Shown one piece after another: positions 26,551 to 34,650 of a DNA stretch of 64,000 nt. The stretch is from contig DAINRQ010000008.1 in assembly GCA_036741775.1 (NCBI GenBank), positions 1 through 64,000 of the forward strand, read 5' to 3'. The notes under the pieces were generated by a model. That model was not told where the DNA came from. It did not search any database and was given only the letters and a program-made list of their open reading frames with translations. The translations under genes and the position numbers were made by a program. The DNA comes from JAJKIV01 sp036741775. Lineage in GTDB: Bacteria; Gemmatimonadota; Gemmatimonadetes; Gemmatimonadales; Gemmatimonadaceae. How positions within the stretch are numbered: the first letter of the stretch is position 1; each line of letters starts with the position of its first letter.

Positions 26551-27732
26551 GTGACAGCTCCACCCAAAGCCGTCCCTCGGCGACAGTTTCTCTCGCAAGG
26601 CGCAGCGCTCGGCGTTGCTGCGTTGGCGTTGCCACGCACACTCCGAAGTTCACCCCTCCACGCCAGCGCCAGCGCGGGAGTGGTGAGCGCGCCGCGGACG
26701 CCGACGCCGTGGGTGGACGGGCTCTCGTTCATGCCCGGCGACCCGTCGAAGGTCGCGGAGTCGGGGCTCAGCGCATTCATCTGCGACGTGTCCGCGGGCG
26801 AGAACGTGAAGGGGCCCGACGGGAACGAGCGCTACATCCGCTCGTTCAACGCGTGCGCGAAGTCCATCGCGCGTATGCGGAGGGCACTGCGCGACGGTCA
26901 GTACCCGGGCGCGGGCCTCGCGACCCGAGGAAGTGAGATCGCCGAGGCGCACCAAGCCGGCCGCACGGCGGTCTTCTTCCAGTTTCAGGGGTGCGAGCCG
27001 CTCGAGGAGGACCTCGGCCGGCTGGACGTGTTCCACGAGCTCGGGCTCCGCGTGCTCCAGATCACCCACCACTACGACAACCCGTCTGGCGGCGGCGCGC
27101 TCGAGGGAAAGCCGCGGGGGCTGACGAAGTTCGGCACGTCGGTCGTGGAACGGATGAACGAGCTCGGGATCATCCCCGACGTGGCGCACGCGTCCGACCC
27201 GACGGCGCTGGACACGGCGAAGGTGAGCAAGGGGCCGGTGGTGTTGTCGCATGGCGCAGCGCGCGCGATCGTGCCTAACGCGCGGTGCGCGCCGGACGAG
27301 GTGATCCGCGCCATCGCGGACACCGGCGGCGTCATGGGGATCTTCATGATGAGCTTCTGGCTCACGACCGACCCGACGCCGGCGGTCGACCACGTGATCG
27401 CGCAGCTACGCCACGTGATGAATGCTGGCGGGGTGGATGCCGTCGGCATCGCGAACGACTATCCGCTCACGGGTGAAGCCGGGCTCACCGCCGTCGGGAA
27501 CGACAACGCGAAAGGCATCGCCGACTACATGCCGTGGTGGGAGACGATGCGCCGGCGCGGCATCCTCGGGTTCGACCGCACTCCCACGCACGTGGTGATC
27601 CCGGAGCTGAACACGATCACCCGCATGTTCACCCTGCACGCGGCACTCGAGAAAGGCGGCTTCACGAGCGGGCAGATCGAGAAGATCATGGGCGGGAACT
27701 GGATCCGGGTGCTCAGGCACACGCTCGGTTAG
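26551..27732 (+). CDS. peptidase M19 (membrane dipeptidase) family protein, atypical N-terminal metal motif
   Basis: The product has 393 residues from a GTG start. A twin-arginine signal is visible at 9-28 (PRRQFLSQGAALGVAALALP), so the protein is probably exported folded. The renal-dipeptidase fold is clear: FFQFQGCEPLEEDLGRLDVF (bridging Glu), LRVLQITHHYDNP, IIPDVAHASDPTALDTAKVS (first His) and VVLSHGAARAIVPNARCAPD (second His), then GGVDAVGIANDY. However, the usual N-terminal DGHxD, which supplies two zinc ligands, reads DGLSF (residues 56-60). Activity may therefore be altered or dependent on a single metal. It lies 26 bases downstream of the D-aminoacylase and probably shares its transcript. 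Confidence 0.85.
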   Translation: MTAPPKAVPRRQFLSQGAALGVAALALPRTLRSSPLHASASAGVVSAPRTPTPWVDGLSFMPGDPSKVAESGLSAFICDVSAGENVKGPDGNERYIRSFNACAKSIARMRRALRDGQYPGAGLATRGSEIAEAHQAGRTAVFFQFQGCEPLEEDLGRLDVFHELGLRVLQITHHYDNPSGGGALEGKPRGLTKFGTSVVERMNELGIIPDVAHASDPTALDTAKVSKGPVVLSHGAARAIVPNARCAPDEVIRAIADTGGVMGIFMMSFWLTTDPTPAVDHVIAQLRHVMNAGGVDAVGIANDYPLTGEAGLTAVGNDNAKGIADYMPWWETMRRRGILGFDRTPTHVVIPELNTITRMFTLHAALEKGGFTSGQIEKIMGGNWIRVLRHTLG

Positions 27733-27741
27733 TACGGCTCT

Positions 27742-27850
27742 GTCATTCCGAGCGGAGCGCCGAAGGCGCGCAGTCGAGGAAACGCGGGGGTGCTGGTAGA
27801 GGGACCCCTCGGTCGGGACGACGGCGATTCCTCGCTGCGCTCGGAATGAC
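27742..27850. repeat. complete 109-bp copy of the GTCATTCCGAGCG repeat
   Basis: It begins GTCATTCCGAGCGGAGC and ends GCTGCGCTCGGAATGAC, terminal inverted repeats matching at 16 of 17 positions. Each is followed inward by a GAGGAA/TTCCTC motif. It fills the gap between the dipeptidase and the next amidohydrolase. Partial or composite copies are at 9244, 22948, 38048-38465 and 48967-49286. Confidence 0.8.
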
Positions 27851-27859
27851 GAACGAGTC

Positions 27860-29380
27860 ATGCGTGACAGTTTTTCCGGCGGCGGAGTTGATGGAGTAGT
27901 GAGACCGTTCGCCTCCATCCTGTCCGCAATCCGACGTGCCGCGCTCATCGCGGGCGGCGGGGCATTGGCGGGCGGATGCGGATCGCCCCAGCAGTCGGAG
28001 CCGACGCCGCAGATCGGGGCGGCGGCCGAGGTGCGTTCCCGCGGCCCGGCATCGCTCATCGTTCGCCACGCGACGCTGTTCGACACGCGGACTCGGCGCA
28101 CGATCCCGAACACGACGATCGTGATCCGCGGTGACCGGATCGCAGCCGTGGCGCCGGATTCATCACTGGCGACCGTACGCGCGCCGGTCGAGATCGACGG
28201 GCGTGGACGACTCGTGACGCCAGGACTCATCGACGTGCATCACCACGTCGATTATGCGTTCCCCGATTCCATCACCCCCGGCGGCGGGGCGATCGCTCGG
28301 CTCGTCATGACATCCGACTCGATCGCGGCGTATCGGGCGCGATGGGCCGCGAACTACCTGCCGTTCGGTGTCACGGTCGTTCGCGAGGCCGGTGGGAACG
28401 AGGAACACCTCGCCCTCATGACCGCCTGGGCGCGGCCGTCACCGGCCGCCCCGGATTTCATTCCGAGCGGCGGCGCGCTCGTGTCGCACGAAGAGGGACG
28501 CGTGCCGTTCGCCGGCCACGCGATTGTGCGCGATTCGGCGGACGCCGCGGCGCGCGTGCGACGCTACCACGAGGCCGGGTTGCGCGACGTCAAGCTCTAC
28601 TGGCGCCTCCGCGAGCCCGAGTACGTGAGCGCATTCACCGAAGCGCGGCGGCTGGGGATGCACGTCAGCACCCACGTCGACTTCGGCATCGTGTCCCCGC
28701 CGCGGGCGCTCGCCATTGGCGTTACGCATTTCGAGCACGCCTACACCCTCGGTGTCGGCGTCATGACGCCCGCGGAAGTCCAGCGCACGTGGACGCGAAC
28801 ACGCCAGGAGCTCGGGGCCGAGGTGCCGGGTGGGTTCTACTGGGGTGTCCTCGAGCACTTCAACTTACTCGGACCGCAGGATCCGAGGCTGACCAGCCTG
28901 ATCGCCGAGTTCGTGCGTGTGGGCGCCACGGTGACGCCGACCCTGCACATCTTTGCGCAGCGGGTCGGGCTGGCGTCGCACACGACACCGTCGTTAGGCG
29001 TGTTCGACCGGTCGGACGCGTGGACGCCGGCGCAACGCGACCGCGCGCGCGACGGGTACCGAATCCTCGCGGGGTACGTACGTCGGCTCCACGAGGCCGG
29101 GGTGCCGCTGGCCGTCGGGACGGATTGGCTTGACTCGGGGCGCGCCGCGCTCTCTGAGATGCTGCTGTTCAATCAGGCCGGGATCCCGATGGCGGACGTG
29201 CTTGCGATCGCGACGCTCGGCGGCGCGCGTGCGCTGGACCGGGAGGCCGAATACGGTGTCGTCGAAGCCGGCCGGCGGGCGCATCTCGTCATCTTCGACC
29301 GGAATCCGCTCGAGGATGCCGAGGGGCTCCTCGGGGCGAAGACCGTCGTCAAGGATGGGGTGGTCGCGGCGGAAAAGTAG
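27860..29380 (+). CDS. amidohydrolase family lipoprotein
   Basis: Up to 506 residues. ATG 27860 is the first start after the repeat; GTG 27899 is an alternative that gives a tighter lipoprotein signal (SAIRRAALIAGGGALAGGC). The chain carries ASLIVRHATLFDTRTRRTIP, the metal motif LVTPGLIDVHHHVDYAF (HxH), MHVSTHVDFG, VTHFEHAYTLGVG, VTPTLHIFAQRV and the final Asp in VPLAVGTDWLDSG. A C-terminal sandwich follows (AHLVIFDRNPLEDAEGLLGA). This is the broad imidazolonepropionase/dipeptidase-like amidohydrolase group; the substrate is not predictable. It is the third metallohydrolase in a row on this strand. Confidence 0.85.
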   Translation: MRDSFSGGGVDGVVRPFASILSAIRRAALIAGGGALAGGCGSPQQSEPTPQIGAAAEVRSRGPASLIVRHATLFDTRTRRTIPNTTIVIRGDRIAAVAPDSSLATVRAPVEIDGRGRLVTPGLIDVHHHVDYAFPDSITPGGGAIARLVMTSDSIAAYRARWAANYLPFGVTVVREAGGNEEHLALMTAWARPSPAAPDFIPSGGALVSHEEGRVPFAGHAIVRDSADAAARVRRYHEAGLRDVKLYWRLREPEYVSAFTEARRLGMHVSTHVDFGIVSPPRALAIGVTHFEHAYTLGVGVMTPAEVQRTWTRTRQELGAEVPGGFYWGVLEHFNLLGPQDPRLTSLIAEFVRVGATVTPTLHIFAQRVGLASHTTPSLGVFDRSDAWTPAQRDRARDGYRILAGYVRRLHEAGVPLAVGTDWLDSGRAALSEMLLFNQAGIPMADVLAIATLGGARALDREAEYGVVEAGRRAHLVIFDRNPLEDAEGLLGAKTVVKDGVVAAEK

Positions 29381-29485
29381 GGGGTCGGCCGATCCGGCTT
29401 GACCGTCTCGGTCGACCGGGTAGCTTGCCAACCCGGCGCCTCCCCGCGCTCGCTTCCAGACATCCCGCCCCCTGGCCGTCCCGTC

Positions 29486-31237
29486 GTGCTCACCGACGTC
29501 GATATTCGCCGCCTCCTCGAGAACGGCGAACAGTTCACCGCCGAGTTCGTCGCTGAAGGTAGCACCGCGATTACGGACGAAGAGCTCGTCGATGCCGTCG
29601 TGTGTCTCGCGAACGGGCACGGAGGTGTCGTGCTCGCTGGCGTGAGCGATGACGGTCGGGTGTCGGGGCTCCGCCCTCGGCACGGATCGTACACGGACCC
29701 GGAGCGCGTGCGGGCGATGATCGGCGGCCGCACGGTGCCGAGCTGTCCTGTCGAGGTGAGTGTCATTGCGGTCGATGGCGCGGAGGTGCTCGCGATCGAG
29801 ATCCCGGCGGGGCGGCCGGTGACGTCCACGAGTGACGGGGTGTATCGTCGCCGCGGGACGGACGCGCACGGGCGGGCGGTCTGCGTCCCGTTTCTCGTTC
29901 ACGAGATCCAGAGCCGAGAGGCGACGCGGGGCGCGCTCGACTACACGGCGCTCATCGTCCCGCAGGCGCGGTGGGAGGATCTCGATCCGCTCGAGATCGA
30001 GCGCGTGCGACGGACGATCGCGCTGAATCGCGGGCGGGCGGATGCCGCGTTGCTCGAGCTCTCGGACGCCGAGATCGTACGCGCGCTCGGGCTCGGGGAG
30101 GGCGGTGGCGCGCAGGGCGAACGCGTCGATCGGGTACGCGTGGCTGGGCTATTGACGGTTGGTCGGGAGGAGGCAATCAGACGCTACGTCCCGAACCATG
30201 AGGTGGCGTTCCAGGTACTTCGCGGGACGCGGGTGGCGGTGAACGAGTTTGTCCGCTGGCCCCTCGTGCGTGTGGCGGAGGAGGTCGGGCTGCGGTTCGA
30301 CGCGCGGAACCATGAGGACGAGCTGGCGGTGGGGATGGTGCGGGTAGGCGTTCCGGCGCACAGCCCGGCGGGGTTCCGCGAGGCGCTGCACAACGCGCTC
30401 GTCCACCGGGACTACACCCGGGCGGGCGCTGTGCACGTGCAGCTTCGGGAATCGGGTGTGCCGGGGGAGGTGAGTGGTGAGATCGAGATCTCGAACCCGG
30501 GTGGTTTTCCCGAGCAGGTGAGGCTCGACAACCTGCTGGTTGCGCCACCCCGTCCCCGAAACCCGGTTTTGGCGGATGCGTTCAAACGCGTTGGCCTGGT
30601 GGAGCGGACGGGCCGAGGGATCGATACGATCTTCGAGGGTCAGTTGCGGTACGGGCGCCAACTGCCGGATTACTCGCGCTCTACTGGCGCGACGGTGCAA
30701 GTGGTTCTGAACGATGGCCCGGCGAATGTCGCGATAACGAAACTGGTTGTGGAGCGGGATGTTCCGGGCCGGCGGCTCACGGTGGATGAGTTGTTGGTTT
30801 TGAACGTTATGGCGCGGGAGCAGGAGCCGATCGGGCTGGGCCGCGCGGCGTCGGTCGTGCAGCGGTTGGAGGGTCCGACGCGGGCTGTGCTGGATCGGCT
30901 GGTCGAGTCCGGTTTGCTGGACGGGTGGGAGGACCGCCGGGAGCGCGTCTATTACTTCACTTCGCCTGTGGCTCGGAGCCTTGGGGTGGCGGATCTGGAC
31001 GAGGACGTGGCCGCCGAGCACGCGGGCGAACGTGAGCGTAAGATCTTGGATTACGTGGGCTTACACGGCAAGATCACACGCTCGGCGGCGGCCGAACTCT
31101 GCGGTCTCGAGGGGCGGGAGGCGCGGGCGGTGCTCGAGAAGCTGGTGAAGCGGGGGGAGCTGGTGGTGCGCGGGGAGAAGCGTGGGGCGTACTACGAGCG
31201 CGCGGGGGCCGCTGTCTCCGAGCCAACGGTGGAATGA
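29486..31237 (+). CDS. AlbA_2/Schlafen-type ATP-binding transcriptional regulator
   Basis: About 583 residues. The frame opens at TTG 29399, but GTG 29486 places the AlbA_2 domain at the N-terminus as is usual (LTDVDIRRLLENGEQFTAEF). Domain order: AlbA_2 (~1-125, with LANGHGGVVLAGVSDDG and EIPAGRPVTSTSDGVYRRRG), then a HATPase_c_4-like region (~270-410: AHSPAGFREALHNALVHRDY, IEISNPGGFPEQVRLDNLLV, FKRVGLVERTGRGID), then two winged-helix segments at the C-terminus (ERKILDYVGLHGKITRSAAA). Such proteins are putative DNA-binding regulators. Some clade members act in phage defence, but no defence gene adjoins this one. Confidence 0.8.
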   Translation: MLTDVDIRRLLENGEQFTAEFVAEGSTAITDEELVDAVVCLANGHGGVVLAGVSDDGRVSGLRPRHGSYTDPERVRAMIGGRTVPSCPVEVSVIAVDGAEVLAIEIPAGRPVTSTSDGVYRRRGTDAHGRAVCVPFLVHEIQSREATRGALDYTALIVPQARWEDLDPLEIERVRRTIALNRGRADAALLELSDAEIVRALGLGEGGGAQGERVDRVRVAGLLTVGREEAIRRYVPNHEVAFQVLRGTRVAVNEFVRWPLVRVAEEVGLRFDARNHEDELAVGMVRVGVPAHSPAGFREALHNALVHRDYTRAGAVHVQLRESGVPGEVSGEIEISNPGGFPEQVRLDNLLVAPPRPRNPVLADAFKRVGLVERTGRGIDTIFEGQLRYGRQLPDYSRSTGATVQVVLNDGPANVAITKLVVERDVPGRRLTVDELLVLNVMAREQEPIGLGRAASVVQRLEGPTRAVLDRLVESGLLDGWEDRRERVYYFTSPVARSLGVADLDEDVAAEHAGERERKILDYVGLHGKITRSAAAELCGLEGREARAVLEKLVKRGELVVRGEKRGAYYERAGAAVSEPTVE

Positions 31238-31254
31238 CGGAGTTTTGGCGGGCG

Positions 31255-31323
31255 CGCCAAAGTTATGAACATTCTCCACAGAGTTTTGAACAAGCGCCAA
31301 AAGGCACTGTCATAACTTTGGCG
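31255..31323. repeat. inverted repeat with 14-bp arms after the AlbA_2 gene
   Basis: CGCCAAAGTTATGA at 31255-31268 is an exact reverse complement of 31310-31323; a second pair (TTTTGGCG at 31243, CGCCAAAA at 31295) interleaves with it. It begins 18 bases past the regulator stop and may act as a terminator, a processing site or an operator. There is no T-run. Confidence 0.65.
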
Positions 31324-31396
31324 AAGCCCGATGCCGGTGCTCAGCGGTCCCGGGAAGCCCTGCGCCCCAGCCGCCAATCAGCCCGTCGCCAGCTGA

Positions 31397-31424
31397 TAGC
31401 TGTTAGCTGTTAGCTGTTAGCTGC
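31397..31424. repeat. 7-bp tandem repeat TAGCTGT, four units
   Basis: Three exact copies of TAGCTGT and one with a single change run up to the stop codon of the MarR-type gene. The array is short and noncoding, so phase variation of a product is unlikely. Confidence 0.7.
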
Positions 31425-31939
31425 TAATCGTCCTTTCGCAGCCCGTTCGCGACCTTCGCGAGGCTCGTGGCGAGGGTGTGCATCTCCCGGTCGGACAATT
31501 TCGATGCCGCCCGGAGGAGCCGCGATGTGCCCAGCTCTGGCGCTCGCCGGACTACGGCGCGGCCGCGCGCGGTCAGTCCCAGGGAAAGGCGCCGGCGGTC
31601 GTCGTCGGCCGACTTGCGAGCGACGAGCCCCTGTTCGACCAGACGGCTCACCACGACACTGACGGAGCTGATGTCCGTGTGGGTGCGTTCCGCGAGCTCG
31701 GTCAGTGACGTCGCCGGACTGTCCGCGAGCTGACGGAGCGCATGAAGCTGCGCCCCGTGTACGCCGACACGCTGTTCGGCCTCGCGTGACGCGAGCCGAA
31801 GCTCCCGCACGAGCGAACGAAGCGCATCGAGGATGACACCGGCGTCCTGGTTACGATCGCTGGTGTGGCCGTTGTTGCCGTGGTTGCCGTTGGGGCTCGG
31901 GGATCGGAGTGCGATCGGCGAGTCAGAAGAGGTCTTCAT
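31424..31939 (-). CDS. MarR-family transcriptional regulator
   Basis: The product has 171 residues; ATG 31939 is preceded by GGAGGAG. A 30-residue Ser/Asn/Pro-rich N-terminal tail precedes the MarR core: LRLASREAEQRVGVHGAQLH, the winged helix SLTELAERTHTDISSVSVVV and SRLVEQGLVARKSADDDRRR, with the wing LSLGLTARGRAVVRRAP. The signature Asp-Arg of the wing is present. It presumably represses its own or neighbouring genes in response to a phenolic or other small ligand. The target is unknown; no operator was recognised in the 200 bases upstream. Confidence 0.9.
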   Translation of the reverse strand: MKTSSDSPIALRSPSPNGNHGNNGHTSDRNQDAGVILDALRSLVRELRLASREAEQRVGVHGAQLHALRQLADSPATSLTELAERTHTDISSVSVVVSRLVEQGLVARKSADDDRRRLSLGLTARGRAVVRRAPELGTSRLLRAASKLSDREMHTLATSLAKVANGLRKDD

Positions 31940-32139
31940 CGGTCTCCTCCTTCACTGGTGCAACGCCTCGGGTCTTCCTCGCCGACCGTTCACATTCCTC
32001 TGGAAGGATTGCGAGCGGCTTACGAACGAGTGCGTGTTGGCTGGCGACACAATGTACACACGCCGCAGTCAGCGTATGTGATGTGCGTCGCCGTCGAAGG
32101 TCCTACTTGCGAATGGCAACGACGAGCCGGTGGCGGCCG
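31940..32139. promoter_or_regulatory. 200-base region upstream of the MarR gene
   Basis: Upstream of the MarR start only the ribosome site (CTCCTCC, read on the plus strand at ~31944) is clear. No palindrome long enough to be called an operator and no coding frame were seen between here and the stop of the next minus-strand gene. Confidence 0.4.
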
Positions 32140-32649
32140 TCAGTCATCGAAATAGGCCTCGATACTCCACAGGACCAGGTCGCTGGTCAACTCCTGGGCG
32201 GCGACTCCCTGCGCGCCCGGATGACCGGCTGCTTCCTTCACGAGCACGACCATCCGCTCAGGAGTCACGCCGGTCTCCTTGAGCTTTCGGGCGTAGGCAG
32301 TGGCGGATGCGCGGACGAGCGCCCGCAGGGCGCGAATATCCCCCGAGCTCTCTTCGGAGTGGTCGGACCGGTCGGCGAGAATCGGTGTCGCGTTCCGAGC
32401 GAGCCAATAGCCGACCGCGCGGTCGGTGGCCGCCACGGCCCGGGCGAACGTGGACCGCAGATGGCCGGGTGAGCCGACAGCGACATCCGAGTACGCGTCG
32501 CTCGGACGAGGAGGTGATTCCAGGGGACCAGTCATTCTGCGAGGGGTCGACTCGCTCACGGGAGCCTCATCTAACGATCGCATGGTCAACGATCGCACGG
32601 TCTCGCGACGGCGCTTGCACCGTGAGTGGTCCGGTTTCGCCTTACTCAT
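32140..32649 (-). CDS. hypothetical protein
   Basis: About 169 residues. The open frame extends back through the hairpin at 32702-32744, so the start was set at the first ATG after that structure (32649); ATG 32583 is an alternative. The first ~60 residues are basic and low in complexity. The conserved-looking part is the C-terminal half, with DIRALRALVRASATAYARKL, KETGVTPERMVVLVKEAAGH and LTSDLVLWSIEAYFDD. This is a predicted all-helical unit reminiscent of short uncharacterised proteins near regulators in Gemmatimonadota. No function can be assigned. Confidence 0.5.
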   Translation of the reverse strand: MSKAKPDHSRCKRRRETVRSLTMRSLDEAPVSESTPRRMTGPLESPPRPSDAYSDVAVGSPGHLRSTFARAVAATDRAVGYWLARNATPILADRSDHSEESSGDIRALRALVRASATAYARKLKETGVTPERMVVLVKEAAGHPGAQGVAAQELTSDLVLWSIEAYFDD

Positions 32650-32701
32650 TTGTTTGGATTGCCAAGCATCAATAAACCCGAACCTGACTTCCTGCAAGCG
32701 A

Positions 32702-32744
32702 AGCCGGCCAGGAGAACGCGGGCGGCGCGTTCTCCTGGCCGGCT
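32702..32744 (-). terminator. strong hairpin downstream of the PKD lipoprotein gene
   Basis: A perfect 19-bp stem (32702-32720 with 32726-32744) has a 5-base loop and sits 29 bases after the stop of the PKD gene (minus strand). The sequence that follows on that strand is only weakly T-rich (TTCGCTTG), so it may terminate with help or protect the mRNA 3' end. Confidence 0.65.
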
Positions 32745-32772
32745 GTGGCTGCTTTGCCGACAATCGTGCCGA

Positions 32773-34461
32773 TCAGCGGGCGTGGATCTGAATACTCCCG
32801 CCGCTGAGCGGCATCGCTCCGGCATCATCGCCTTCGCCAGGGCGGTTGTCGTACACCACGGCGCCACTCACCCGATCGCGAATCACGATACGAATCGCGT
32901 CGAGCGACGGGCCATCGACCGCCGTGAGCGCGAACTCGTAATCGCCGCCGCCGTTGAGCTGTCCGCGCCCGCGAAGCTGTGCCGTTCCGTCGGCGACCAC
33001 GAGCCAGTCCAGCGACGTGCTGCGGAAGTCGAGCTTGGACACCTGCAGCTTGAAATCGGCGTTCCCGTTAGGCGCCGTTTCCGTCGCGCGCTGATATCGG
33101 GCCACGAACCCGAACGTGAGCTTACCGGTGAGGGTCGGCGCGGCGGCGAACGCCCCCGCGGGTGACGCGATCCACCCGCCACCCGTGACCCAGCCGGCCG
33201 CGGGATCGTAGATCACCACCTGTCCCGTCGCCGCGCGCGTGTCGGAGCCGCCGTCGTCGTCCTGCACGGTGAGTTGTACGGCGTACACACCCGCCGCCGA
33301 GAAGGTGCAGACACCCCCGGCGCTACCGTTAGGCGCCGCCGACTGCGGGAGCGCGCCGGTACCGCAATCGAGATGCATCGTGTGCACGTCCTGCGATCCC
33401 GGGTCGGTGAAGAGTGCCGACACGGTCACCGCCACGCCGCCAGGGATCAGCGCGAGCGGCGTCGACGGGAGCGTGAACGCCGCCACGGTCGGTGCGACGT
33501 TCGCGATCACTGCCGTCGCATTTACCGTGTGTGTCCCACCCCGCCCGTCCGAGACGGTCAACGCGATGTCGTACGACCCGTTATCCGCGTAGACGTGACT
33601 CGCAGGCGGCGTCGGCCCGCTTCCCGTACTCCCATCGCCCAGGTCCCACGTGTAGGTGAGCGCGTCGTCGTCAGCGTCGGTCCCCCCGAACGCGAAGCTC
33701 ACCGGCGACCCTTCGTTCGCCGAGTACGGCCCGCCCGCTGACGCGACCGGCGCGTTGTTCACGTCCGCCACGTGACCGACCGCCACGTTGTCGAGCAGTA
33801 GTCCCGTACTCGTGCTCCCGCCATACGAGAACGCGAAGCCCGTGAAGTACTCGTCAGCGCGCACGAGTCCCACACCGAAGAACTTCGTGCCCGACGTCGC
33901 GAGCGGGACATCGAGGTTCGCGAACGTGTAGCTCGCGACGTTCGTGGTCAGCACGACGCTCACCGGGACCTTCGTCCCGATCAGCGTGAGGTCGGCCGCG
34001 AACAGCCGGTACGCATCCCCGGGCGCGAACGTACCTGTGATGGGCTGTCCGAAATCAGTGGAGATGGAGTTGCTCGGGATCCCGAGCCCAAAGGTCGGCG
34101 CGAGCACGATGTTGAAGCCCGAAGTGTACGTGACACCCACGGTGTCCCACGGCGTCGGTTGAGGATACACGAGACCGCCAGTGAACTCCTCGAAGCCGTT
34201 CGTGTGGGCGATGACGCCGGCGCCACTGAACTCCGAGCGCGTGTCGAACGTGGAGTAGTCCGGCGTCACCACGATGTCGGCGTGCGCCTTCATGCCCGTC
34301 GCTGCGGCCCCCGGAGCGACGGGCTCGAGCAGGCCGTTCTCGGCGCAGGCCGCGAGGCCCACCGGAAGCAGGAACGCCACGACGAGCGAGTGGAACGGCG
34401 TCGCCACGCGACGCGAATCCCGGCGCGCGGCGCGCGGGACGACTGACGAGAGGACGTTCAT
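32773..34461 (-). CDS. PKD-domain lipoprotein
   Basis: The product has 562 residues; ATG 34461 is preceded by GGAG. The lipobox is LAAC with Cys39. Residues ~60-230 form a beta-rich domain of unknown family (TGGLVYPQPTPWDTVGVTYT and LLLDNVAVGHVADVN). The first PKD domain is at ~238-322 (PVASAGGPYSANEGSPVSFA, TYTWDLGDGSTGSG), and a second PKD-like domain is at ~323-425. The remainder is a beta-rich module with WVTGGGWIASPAGAF, seen in cell-surface proteins of several phyla. It probably acts at the cell surface in adhesion or polymer binding. It is monocistronic between a hairpin and a 190-base gap before the C1 genes. Confidence 0.8.
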   Translation of the reverse strand: MNVLSSVVPRAARRDSRRVATPFHSLVVAFLLPVGLAACAENGLLEPVAPGAAATGMKAHADIVVTPDYSTFDTRSEFSGAGVIAHTNGFEEFTGGLVYPQPTPWDTVGVTYTSGFNIVLAPTFGLGIPSNSISTDFGQPITGTFAPGDAYRLFAADLTLIGTKVPVSVVLTTNVASYTFANLDVPLATSGTKFFGVGLVRADEYFTGFAFSYGGSTSTGLLLDNVAVGHVADVNNAPVASAGGPYSANEGSPVSFAFGGTDADDDALTYTWDLGDGSTGSGPTPPASHVYADNGSYDIALTVSDGRGGTHTVNATAVIANVAPTVAAFTLPSTPLALIPGGVAVTVSALFTDPGSQDVHTMHLDCGTGALPQSAAPNGSAGGVCTFSAAGVYAVQLTVQDDDGGSDTRAATGQVVIYDPAAGWVTGGGWIASPAGAFAAAPTLTGKLTFGFVARYQRATETAPNGNADFKLQVSKLDFRSTSLDWLVVADGTAQLRGRGQLNGGGDYEFALTAVDGPSLDAIRIVIRDRVSGAVVYDNRPGEGDDAGAMPLSGGSIQIHAR

Positions 34462-34650
34462 TGGATTGCTCCGACCGTGAAGCGCGTTAGGCCCGATCGA
34501 CGGCACGGGCAGGGTCCACAGCCCCCGCTGCGGACCCGAGCGTCGCTCACACGGTCGTCCATTGTCGCTCGCCGCGCGGTGATGGAACCCCACCCGAGAA
34601 GTGGTCGCCCGATACGCGGGCGGAATGACCGGCGGTGCGGACCTATTGTC

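Noticed and set aside
29486..31237. AlbA_2/Schlafen-type protein as part of a phage-defence island
   Set aside because: No restriction, toxin-antitoxin, nuclease or recombinase genes adjoin it.
31397..31424. Heptamer tandem repeat considered as a phase-variation tract
   Set aside because: It lies outside the coding region, at the stop codon of the MarR gene, and copy number is only four.
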